Shown here: positions 15,063-21,552 of the stretch, one piece after another | How the letters are laid out: each line of letters opens with the position of its first letter | Position numbering within the stretch: position 1 is the stretch's first letter | From: Pseudomonadota bacterium | GTDB lineage: Bacteria; Pseudomonadota; Alphaproteobacteria; Acetobacterales; Acetobacteraceae | Direction of reading: 5' to 3' | DNA length: 21,552 nucleotides | Assembly: GCA_023390705.1 (NCBI GenBank) | Contig: JAEWCI010000638.1 | Span: 1-21,552 of the forward strand | Translations under genes and position numbers: made by a program | Notes under the pieces: model-generated | The model's database searches: none | What the model was told of the DNA's origin: nothing | Seen by the model: only the letters and a program-made list of their open reading frames with translations

Positions 15063-15827
15063 TCAGCGCCCCTTCCAGTTCGGCTTGCGTTTCTCGGCGA
15101 AGGCGCGCGGCCCTTCCAGGGCGTCCTCGCTGGTATAGACATGATGGAACAGGTGGCGTGCGGCACGCAGCGCGGCGCTGCGGCCCATTTCCTGGCTGAG
15201 ATAGACCAGTTCCCGGCAGGCGCGCACCGTCAGCGGCGCATTGCCGGCGACGCGGTTGGCCAGCGCCAGGGCCGCCGGCATCAGTTCCGCCAGGGGGACC
15301 ACCTGGTTCACATAGCCCAGCTCATGCAGGCGCCGGGCGGAGATCGGGTCGCCGGTCAGCAGGAGTTCCATCGCGACGCGCTGGGGCATCATGGCCATCA
15401 GCGGCGCCGCCCAGGGCATGCCGCGGCCGACCTTGGCTTCGGTGATGGCGAAGACCGCGTTCTCGGCGGCGATGCAGAGATCGCACATCTGCGCGAACAT
15501 CCAGCCGCCGGCCATGGCGAAGCCGTTCACCGCGGCGATGGTAGGCTTCGTCAGGTGCATGTTCTCGCCCAGCACCGGCATGGCGCCGGGCTCACCAAGG
15601 CCACGCTTTTCGGCCGCCGCTTCCTTCAGGTCCATTCCGGCGCAGAAGGCGCGATCGCCGGCCCCGGTCAGGATCGCGACCTGCATGTTGGGGTCCTGCT
15701 CGAACCGCTCGAAGCCGGCGCGGACGCCCTGGCGGACGGCGCGGTTGATGGCGTTGCGCTGTTCTGGCCGGTTGATGGTGATGACGGCCACCTGGCCCTG
15801 TTCCTCGTAGCGGACTGCCTCGTTCAC
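15063..15827 (-). CDS. Enoyl-CoA hydratase/isomerase (crotonase) family protein
   Basis: A 254-residue crotonase-fold protein. The first oxyanion-hole region is AFCAGMDLKE (residues 60-69) and the second is NGFAMAGGWMFAQMCD (101-116). The hydratase Glu equivalent to rat E144 is Met110 here, while the second Glu (E164) is kept as E130 in ITEAKVGRG. Both oxyanion-hole segments are intact, so acyl-CoA binding is expected. Classical hydration needs both Glu residues, so an isomerase, hydrolase or other crotonase reaction is more likely than true hydratase activity. The C-terminus SEDALEGPRAFAEKRKPNWKGR is the typical crotonase end. The start is a GTG with AGGAGG 10 bases upstream. The gene is convergent to the operon and divergent from pepN (121 bases between starts); no partner gene of beta-oxidation lies nearby. 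Confidence 0.94.
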   Translation of the reverse strand: MNEAVRYEEQGQVAVITINRPEQRNAINRAVRQGVRAGFERFEQDPNMQVAILTGAGDRAFCAGMDLKEAAAEKRGLGEPGAMPVLGENMHLTKPTIAAVNGFAMAGGWMFAQMCDLCIAAENAVFAITEAKVGRGMPWAAPLMAMMPQRVAMELLLTGDPISARRLHELGYVNQVVPLAELMPAALALANRVAGNAPLTVRACRELVYLSQEMGRSAALRAARHLFHHVYTSEDALEGPRAFAEKRKPNWKGR

Positions 15828-15948
15828 GGATCGGTTCCCTCCTGGTTGCAGCTGCCAGCGAGCCGTGAAGCCGCGCCGCGGTCAAGCGACCATCTTCTGG
15901 CCCGGGGGCGGTGCGCCTATCTTGGCCAGGTCGAAGCGAGGAGCCCCC

Positions 15949-18591
15949 ATGCCGGACAGCCAGCGCGATGCCGCCCCTGCCAAGCCACGCACCATCCGCC
16001 GCGGCGATTACCGCCCGCCCGCTTTCCTGGTGGACCATGTGGATCTGGCCTTCGACCTGGACCCGGTGGCGACCACCGTCCGCTCCCGCCTGACGCTGCG
16101 GCGCAATGAGCCCGGCGCGCCGCTGCGTCTCGACGGCGTGGCGCTGGAGTTGCTGGAGCTTCGGTTGGACGGTGCGCCACTCCCGCCGGAGCGCTACACG
16201 CTGACCGACGAGGCGCTGACGATCCCGGAACTGCCGGAAAGCTGCACGCTGGAAGCGGTGACGCGCATCAATCCCTCGGCCAATACGTTGCTTTCCGGCC
16301 TCTACACCTCCGGCGGCAATTTCTATACCCAGTGCGAGGCGGAAGGCTTCCGGCGCATCACCTTCTTCCCCGACAGGCCGGATGTGATGGCGCGCTACAG
16401 CGTGACCATCACCGCCGACCGCGCTTCCTGCCCGGTGATGCTCTCCAACGGCAACTCCGAGGGCAGCGGCCATGCCGAGGACGGCAGGCATTGGGTGCGC
16501 TGGGTCGATCCACACCCCAAGCCAAGCTACCTCTTTGCCCTGGTGGCCGGGAATCTGGTGAATGTCCATGATCAGTTCACCACCAGGTCCGGCCGGCATG
16601 TTTCCCTGAATATCTGGGTGCGGCACGGGGACGAGGACCGCTGCGCCCATGCCATGGACAGCCTGAAGCGCAGCATGGTGTGGGACGAGGAGGTCTATGG
16701 CTTCGAATATGATCTGGACGTGTTCAACATCGCCGCCGTGTCGGATTTCAACATGGGGGCGATGGAGAACAAGGGGCTCAACGTCTTCAACACCAAATAC
16801 GTGCTCGCCCGGCCTGACACTGCGACCGATGCGGATTACCAGGGCATCGAGACGGTGATCGCGCACGAGTATTTCCACAATTGGACCGGCAACCGCGTCA
16901 CCTGCCGGGACTGGTTCCAGCTCTCCCTGAAGGAAGGGCTGACGGTCTATCGCGACCAGGAATTCAGTGCCGACCAGAGCAGCCGCGCAGTGAAGCGACT
17001 GAAGGACGTACGGGCCCTGCGCGCGGCCCAGTTCCCCGAGGATGCCGGGCCCATGGCGCATCCTGTGCGGCCGGACAACTATATCGAGATCGACAATTTC
17101 TACACCCCGACGGTTTACCAGAAGGGTGCCGAGGTGGTGCGGCTGATCGCCACCCGCATCGGCAAGACTGCCTTCCGCAAGGGCATGGACCTATATATCG
17201 CGCGGCACGACAACCAGGCGGTGACCATCGAGGATTTCGTCGCGGCGATGCAGGATGCCTCCGGCGTCGATCTCTCCACCTTCATGGGTTGGTACGACCA
17301 GGCGGGCACGCCGGAGGTGACCGCCGAGGAACGCTACGACGCCGCGGCGCGGCGCTACACGCTGACCCTCTCGCAGCGCACCCCGCCCACGCCGGGGCAG
17401 CAGGAGAAGCGCCCGCTCCCCATCCCGGTGGCGATGGGGCTGCTCGACGCCCAGGGCGCCGGGTTGCCGACGCGGCTCGCCGGCGAGAATGCGGCACAGC
17501 CAGGCACCCGGATGCTGCTGCTGGAGCAGGCGAGGCAGGATTTCGTCTTCGAGGATGTGCCCTCTCCGCCGGTGCCCTCCTTGCTGCGTGGCTTCTCGGC
17601 CCCGGTGAAACTGCTGGGCCAGCCGCGCGAAAGGCTGCGCTTCCTGGCGGTGCATGACAGCGACCCCTTCGTGCGCTGGGAGTCCGGCCAGCAATATGCC
17701 ACCGCACTGATTCTGGATCTGGTGACCGCGCAGCAGCAGGGCAGGCCGATGGAGTTCGACCCTGCGTTGGCCGAGGCGGCTGAAGCAACGCTGGCCGGCT
17801 CCGATGCCGACCCGGCCTTCGCCGCGGAGGCCCTGCTGCTGCCGAGCGAGAGCTTCGTCGCCGACCAGATGCAGGTGGTGGACCCGGCAGCGGTGCATGC
17901 GGCGCGGCAATTCCTCCGCCGCGAGATCGGCGCGCGCTGTGCCGCCAGCCTGCGCGCGACCTATGAGCGGCTGACGGAGGCTGGCCCCTATCGCATCGAC
18001 GGCGCCAGCATCGGTCGCCGGGCACTGCGCAATGCCTGCCTGGCCTACATAACGGCAGCCGAAGGCACCGAGCTGGCACGGGCGCAGTACGAAGCAGGCG
18101 GCAACATGACGGATGTGCTGGCCGCGCTCTCGCTGCTGGCCGACAGCGAGGGGACGGCACGCGACGTGCCGCTGGCGGATTTCCATGCGAAATGGCGCGG
18201 CGGCGACCTGGTGTTGGACAAGTGGTTCGCCATCCAGGCAATATCCTCCCGCGGCGATACCATCGCCGCCGTGAAGGCGCTCTACACGCATCCGGATTTC
18301 GACCTGAAGAACCCGAACCGCGCCCGTTCGCTGATCTCCTCCTTCGCCAACGGCAACCCGGCGCGCTTCCATGATCCTTCGGGCGAGGGTTACCGCTTTC
18401 TGGCGGATGCGGTGATCGCGCTGGACCCCATCAACGGCCAGACGGCGGCGCGGCTGGTCTCGCCGCTCGGCTTGTGGCGGCGGCAGAACCCGTCGCGCGG
18501 CGCGCTGATGCAGGCCGAGTTGCGGCGTATCCTGGCCCTGGAGAAACTATCCAAGGGCACCTACGAGAAGGTTTCGAAGGCGTTGGAGTAG
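15949..18591 (+). CDS. pepN: Aminopeptidase N (M1 family)
   Basis: An 880-residue enzyme close in length to E. coli PepN (870). The exopeptidase motif GAMEN is at residues 270-274 (E273). The zinc motif HEYFHNW with the downstream Glu gives H306, E307, H310 and E329, a constant offset of 9 from E. coli PepN, so the active site is complete. The order is the N-terminal beta domain, catalytic domain, the DUF3458 Ig-like domain (about 450-550), and a long helical C-terminal domain ending ALEKLSKGTYEKVSKALE. It removes N-terminal residues, with preference for basic and small neutral ones in relatives, in the last step of cytosolic protein turnover. The start is set at 15949 because AGGAG lies 5 bases upstream; an in-frame ATG 84 bases earlier would add an unlikely extension. 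A TATCTT -10-like element lies upstream (about 15919-15924). Confidence 0.97.
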   Translation: MPDSQRDAAPAKPRTIRRGDYRPPAFLVDHVDLAFDLDPVATTVRSRLTLRRNEPGAPLRLDGVALELLELRLDGAPLPPERYTLTDEALTIPELPESCTLEAVTRINPSANTLLSGLYTSGGNFYTQCEAEGFRRITFFPDRPDVMARYSVTITADRASCPVMLSNGNSEGSGHAEDGRHWVRWVDPHPKPSYLFALVAGNLVNVHDQFTTRSGRHVSLNIWVRHGDEDRCAHAMDSLKRSMVWDEEVYGFEYDLDVFNIAAVSDFNMGAMENKGLNVFNTKYVLARPDTATDADYQGIETVIAHEYFHNWTGNRVTCRDWFQLSLKEGLTVYRDQEFSADQSSRAVKRLKDVRALRAAQFPEDAGPMAHPVRPDNYIEIDNFYTPTVYQKGAEVVRLIATRIGKTAFRKGMDLYIARHDNQAVTIEDFVAAMQDASGVDLSTFMGWYDQAGTPEVTAEERYDAAARRYTLTLSQRTPPTPGQQEKRPLPIPVAMGLLDAQGAGLPTRLAGENAAQPGTRMLLLEQARQDFVFEDVPSPPVPSLLRGFSAPVKLLGQPRERLRFLAVHDSDPFVRWESGQQYATALILDLVTAQQQGRPMEFDPALAEAAEATLAGSDADPAFAAEALLLPSESFVADQMQVVDPAAVHAARQFLRREIGARCAASLRATYERLTEAGPYRIDGASIGRRALRNACLAYITAAEGTELARAQYEAGGNMTDVLAALSLLADSEGTARDVPLADFHAKWRGGDLVLDKWFAIQAISSRGDTIAAVKALYTHPDFDLKNPNRARSLISSFANGNPARFHDPSGEGYRFLADAVIALDPINGQTAARLVSPLGLWRRQNPSRGALMQAELRRILALEKLSKGTYEKVSKALE

Positions 18592-19083
18592 GCGGGGCTG
18601 GCCCTTCGTTCGGCCTTCAGCAGGAAAGGCCCGGAAGAAACCGCCTGGTTGCCCGGCATGCATCATGTCGGCACTCCTGCCACCACCGGCCATCCCTTCT
18701 GGCCGGTGGAGCGCGGGATTGGGCAGCGGCAGGAGGACGCTGACGGCCGGGGCAACAGGTTCGTACAGGCCCGCAACACCGGCCGCCGACAGGGCCACGC
18801 AATCTGGTCAGGGCACTCCCGGCCATGCTGCCGAACAGCGACAGTGCGCTGGCGGGTGTGCCACGTCCGGGAAATGGCGAGCCAAGTGGCCCGGACTACC
18901 AGGCACCACCGCCTGGTCCCATCCCGTACCGAGCGGTGCGCCGGAGACGGGATACGAAGCAGCCGCTTTTGCTTTTCGGAATGCCACCTGATCACGGCCA
19001 GCACTGAACGCGGGTGCCGGCTGCCATGTTGCCGGCATACTCCATAATTCCGATGCAATATGCTGATCTGTCGGCTTTGTTAG
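18592..19083. other. Intergenic region between pepN and the flippase gene
   Basis: About 490 bases with no convincing gene. Frames on both strands lack ribosome binding sites and protein-like composition. Two hairpins follow pepN: GGCCTT/AAGGCC (18612-18631) and a stronger one listed separately. The last 60 bases (about 19028-19083) are clearly richer in A and T than the rest of the window, with CATAAT and CAATAT hexamers, so the flippase promoter is probably there. I could not pair them with a good -35. Confidence 0.45.
18683..18709 (+). terminator. Hairpin downstream of pepN
   Basis: CCACCGGCCA (18683-18692) and TGGCCGGTGG (18700-18709) are perfect 10-base complements around TCCCTTC. It begins about 90 bases after the pepN stop, has no U-run, and is preceded by a weaker hairpin at 18612-18631. 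It is probably a pepN terminator. Confidence 0.5.
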
Positions 19084-20610
19084 ATGCCGAGCCGGATGCT
19101 GCGGCGTATCCAGAGCCGAGGTGCCACGCCTTATGGTAGCACGACGGCGGAGCAGTTTTCACGCATGTTGCGGTTGATGGGGCGCCACGCGCCTGGTTGG
19201 GTAATTATCGAATCCGCCGTGGCGGCGCTGATCTCACTCGCCTCCATGCTGCTGATCGCCCGGGCCATCGGCCCGGATGCCGCAGGCACCGGTGCGGTGG
19301 CGCTGGCGGCCCTTATGCTGCTGGATCTCGGCTGCGCCTCCCTGTTCACCGATGCGCTCGTGCAGCGGCCGCGGCTGGAGCCGCGCCACGGCAACAGCGC
19401 GGTCATCGCCCAGGTCACGGTCGGGCTGCTGGCCGGGATGATGCTGGCGCTCGCAGCGCCGCTCCTCGCGGCAGGCGCCGCCATGCCGCAGGTGACGCAT
19501 CTGGTCTGGGCAGTGGCACCGCTGTTGCCGATCTCAGCCTTCTCCGGGGCCGTTTCCGGCCTGGTGCTGCGGGGCCAGCGCTTCCGGCTGCTGGCGATGC
19601 GGGCGCTGCTGGGCCTGCCGGCCTCGCTGCTTGCCGGATTGGTGGTGGCCCATGCCGGCGGTGGTGCCTGGGCGATGGTGGCGCAGCAGGTGGTGGCGAC
19701 ACTGGTGACCTTCCTCGTGCTGCTGCTAGGCGGCCGGCCCCGGCTGCATCTCTCCTTTTCCTGGGGGGCGCTGGGCGAACTCTGGCCGGTGGCCGGGCCA
19801 CAGGTGCTGGCGGTGGTGATGCAGGTCGGGCGCTACCGTGTCTTCATCCTGGCGCTAAGCCTCATCACCGCCGAGGCGGTGGTGGCCGTCAGCAACATCG
19901 CCATGCGCCTGCTGGATGCCGCGCTGGCGGTGGTGTGGGGCTCCATTTCGCGGATCTCACTGCCCCGGTTGTCGGCGCTGCAGACGGACCGGGCGAAGCT
20001 TGCGGAATGCTACGGCGCCATCGCGCAGTTGGAAGCCCTGCTCGGCATGGCGATCGCATCCGGCGTGGCGCTCACCGCGCCTGACCTCGTCCGGGCGCTG
20101 ATGGGGCCGGCCTGGGCCGAGGCGGCGGAGGCGGCGCATGTTGTGGGCTGGGTGGCGGCCATCAGCTTCTGTTACGGTGATGCGACGGCACTGTTCGTCG
20201 CGGTGGGCCAGGCACGGCGCAACGTGGTGATATGCGCCGTTTCGGCAGTGGTGCCGCTGCTGACACTGCTGCTGTTGCGCCCGACGACGCCATCCGGCGT
20301 TGCGGTCTGCTGGGCGGCCGGGTCGCTCAGCCTCGTGCCCTGGGTAAGCTGGATGGTGCTGCGCGAGTTGCGCCGGACCCCGGCCTGGCTGCTGCGGCAG
20401 ATACTCCCGGCGGTGCTCGCTACCCTGGCGATGGCCCTGGCGGTCACGCTGCTTCAGAACGGACCTGCGGCACAATGGTCGGCAATGCCAAGGCTGCTCG
20501 CTTCGGCCGTCCTGGGGGCGACGGTCTTCGGGCTGGTCGCCTGGTTCGCCCTGGGGCGGCGGATGCCCGGGGCGCTGCGGGCCCATGCGGCGGCCATGCC
20601 GGCCGAATGA
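19084..20610 (+). CDS. Oligosaccharide flippase family protein (Wzx/MOP superfamily)
   Basis: A membrane protein of 508 residues with about 12-14 hydrophobic segments spread along its length. The first is VIIESAVAALISLASMLLIARAIGP, the typical opening helix of polysaccharide exporters: LLxARxLGP, then a Gly/Ala-rich second segment. Such proteins flip undecaprenyl-linked glycans or related lipid-linked sugars across the inner membrane. No glycosyltransferase or polymerase gene lies in the window, so the substrate is unknown. The start is uncertain. The ATG at 19084 has no ribosome binding site, and the 27 residues before the ATG at 19165 (MLRLMGRHAPGW) add only polar sequence. The shorter form of 481 residues, with GGAG 12 bases upstream, is quite possible. 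The gene that follows begins 48 bases later. Confidence 0.9.
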   Translation: MPSRMLRRIQSRGATPYGSTTAEQFSRMLRLMGRHAPGWVIIESAVAALISLASMLLIARAIGPDAAGTGAVALAALMLLDLGCASLFTDALVQRPRLEPRHGNSAVIAQVTVGLLAGMMLALAAPLLAAGAAMPQVTHLVWAVAPLLPISAFSGAVSGLVLRGQRFRLLAMRALLGLPASLLAGLVVAHAGGGAWAMVAQQVVATLVTFLVLLLGGRPRLHLSFSWGALGELWPVAGPQVLAVVMQVGRYRVFILALSLITAEAVVAVSNIAMRLLDAALAVVWGSISRISLPRLSALQTDRAKLAECYGAIAQLEALLGMAIASGVALTAPDLVRALMGPAWAEAAEAAHVVGWVAAISFCYGDATALFVAVGQARRNVVICAVSAVVPLLTLLLLRPTTPSGVAVCWAAGSLSLVPWVSWMVLRELRRTPAWLLRQILPAVLATLAMALAVTLLQNGPAAQWSAMPRLLASAVLGATVFGLVAWFALGRRMPGALRAHAAAMPAE

Positions 20611-20658
20611 GGAATGCGGGGGCTTTCCCGGCGCGCGGGAGTTGCTAGCCTGCCGCGC

Positions 20659-21381
20659 ATGGAAACGTACCAGATCGAAAGCCGCTTCCGCGGCCCGCCC
20701 GGGACCGGCAATGGTGGCTATGTCGCTGGCCGGGCGGCCATTCTGCTCGGCAGCCAGCCGGCCGAGGTGACCCTGCGCCGCCCGGTGCCCCTGGACCGCC
20801 CGTTGCGCGTGACACGGCCGGAGGGCCGGGTGGCGATCCTCGACGATGAGGGCACCCTGATTGTCGAGGCGCGCCAGGCGCCACTGGAACTGGAGCCGCC
20901 GCAACCGCCCAGCCGGGCGGAGGCCGAGGCCGCCACCGAATGGTTCCTGGACAGCCCCTACAGCCATTCGGGCGGGCTCTGCTTCTGCTGCGGCTCGGCA
21001 TTGGCGAAGGAGGTGGGCCTCCGCGTCTTCACCGGCATGCTGCCGGACCGGCCGGGCATCTCGGCGGCGCTGTGGCGGCCGGACCCTGCCTATGCCGGGC
21101 CGGACGGCAAGGTGGCGCCGGAGTTCCTCTGGACGGCGCTGGATTGCCCCGGCGCCTTCGCCTTCACCCTTGGCGAGCCGAAGATGCGCAGCCTGCTGGG
21201 GCGGCTGACGGCGCGGCTGGAGGGCAGTGTCGAGCCGGGAGAGCCCTGCATCGTCATGGGGTGGCGCATCGCCCGTGAAGGACGGAAGCTGCATGCCGGC
21301 ACCGCTATCTTCGGTGCCGATGGCGGGCTGCGCGGCCTCGCCCGGGCGCTGTGGGTGGTGCCGGCACCGGTGGCAGGGTGA
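20659..21381 (+). CDS. Thioesterase-like hotdog-fold protein, function unknown
   Basis: A 240-residue protein beginning METYQIESRFRGPPGTGNGGYVAG. The GNGGY(V/S)AG block (17-24) followed by AEVTLRRPVPLDRPL is characteristic of a thioesterase-superfamily group found in actinobacteria and alphaproteobacteria. The middle CFCCGSA (C108, C110, C111) corresponds to the CF.CG element of PaaI-like proteins. The second half, APEFLWTALDCPGAFAF, looks like the second hotdog strand-helix unit, so it may be a double hotdog. It may hydrolyse or bind an acyl-CoA; no member of this group is known to me with a proven substrate. The start at 20659 gives the family N-terminus. There is no ribosome binding site, and TAGCCT lies 7 bases before the ATG, so a leaderless message is possible. 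It ends 21 bases before the convergent gene. Confidence 0.85.
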   Translation: METYQIESRFRGPPGTGNGGYVAGRAAILLGSQPAEVTLRRPVPLDRPLRVTRPEGRVAILDDEGTLIVEARQAPLELEPPQPPSRAEAEAATEWFLDSPYSHSGGLCFCCGSALAKEVGLRVFTGMLPDRPGISAALWRPDPAYAGPDGKVAPEFLWTALDCPGAFAFTLGEPKMRSLLGRLTARLEGSVEPGEPCIVMGWRIAREGRKLHAGTAIFGADGGLRGLARALWVVPAPVAG

Positions 21382-21402
21382 TGCGCCCGGCCTGATGGCA
21401 GC

Positions 21403-21552
21403 CTACTGGGCCAGCAGGTTGATCGCCCGCAGCAGTTTCTCCTTCTCCGCCACGTCACGCCGCAGCGCAGCGGCAAAGGCTTCCATGCCGGCGTAGTAGT
21501 GTACCGGCTGGAAGCCGCGCCGGGCGGTGTCCTTGTAGCTTTCCTCCTGCGC
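21403..21552 (-). CDS. C-terminus of a probable Bug/TctC-type solute-binding protein
   Basis: Only the last 49 codons are in the window; the frame ends at a TAG (21403-21405) and continues past the right edge. The residues include YKDTARRGFQPVHYYAG, then a helix AFAAALRRDVAEKEKLLRAINLL. A charged helix after a GF-P-V turn, ending in LLRxxxLL, looks like the C-terminal end of TctC/Bug-family periplasmic binding proteins of tripartite tricarboxylate transporters, which are abundant in Acetobacteraceae. That assignment rests on a short tail and could be wrong. The coding frame itself is well supported by strongly GC-biased third positions and its convergent placement. Confidence 0.5.
   Translation of the reverse strand, partial: AQEESYKDTARRGFQPVHYYAGMEAFAAALRRDVAEKEKLLRAINLLAQ

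Noticed and set aside
18649..19047. Overlapping small frames on both strands between pepN and the flippase
   Set aside because: No ribosome binding sites, no protein-like composition, mutually overlapping, and crossed by a perfect hairpin.
1..21552. CRISPR arrays, insertion sequences, prophage, tRNA or rRNA genes
   Set aside because: Looked for regular repeat-spacer patterns, transposase motifs, terminal repeats and cloverleaf or rRNA signatures by eye; none found.

Overview
The window is a very GC-rich stretch of bacterial chromosome whose genes use almost only G- or C-ending codons. The protein types (PrkA/YeaH/SpoVR module, M81/MlrC protein, HisD-like dehydrogenase in a catabolic operon, a probable Bug-type binding-protein tail) suggest an alphaproteobacterium, most likely Acetobacteraceae (Roseomonas-like). 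That placement is inference from protein character; there is no rRNA or other marker gene here. I see no tRNA, rRNA, CRISPR array, insertion sequence or phage gene.

Left part (1-5850, minus strand): the N-terminal two thirds of a metallo-beta-lactamase-fold hydrolase runs off the left edge. Next come a tiny exported Pro/Trp/Tyr-rich protein and a tight three-gene operon, prkA-yeaH-spoVR (serine kinase, VWA-like protein, SpoVR), a conserved stress and starvation module. About 840 bases without a convincing gene lie upstream of prkA; just before its ribosome binding site there is a long inverted repeat.

Middle (6693-14983): an SDR oxidoreductase (minus) diverges from a DSP-like tyrosine phosphatase (plus). 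A six-gene plus-strand operon follows: DapA-family lyase/aldolase, SDR, HisD-family dehydrogenase, oxaloacetate-decarboxylase-type PEPM/ICL protein, FMN alpha-hydroxy-acid oxidase and MlrC/M81 metallohydrolase. The gene set reads as a catabolic route that hydrolyses a substrate, oxidises its hydroxyl groups and splits or decarboxylates the resulting 2-oxo acids to central metabolites. I cannot name the substrate, and I consider this operon the best candidate for an undescribed pathway.

Right part (14984-21552): a strong hairpin separates the operon from a convergent crotonase-family gene that lacks one of the two hydratase glutamates. Divergent from it is pepN (M1 aminopeptidase N). After a 490-base gap come a Wzx/MOP-type flippase and a hotdog-fold thioesterase-like protein. 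The C-terminus of a probable TctC/Bug-type solute-binding protein enters from the right edge on the minus strand.
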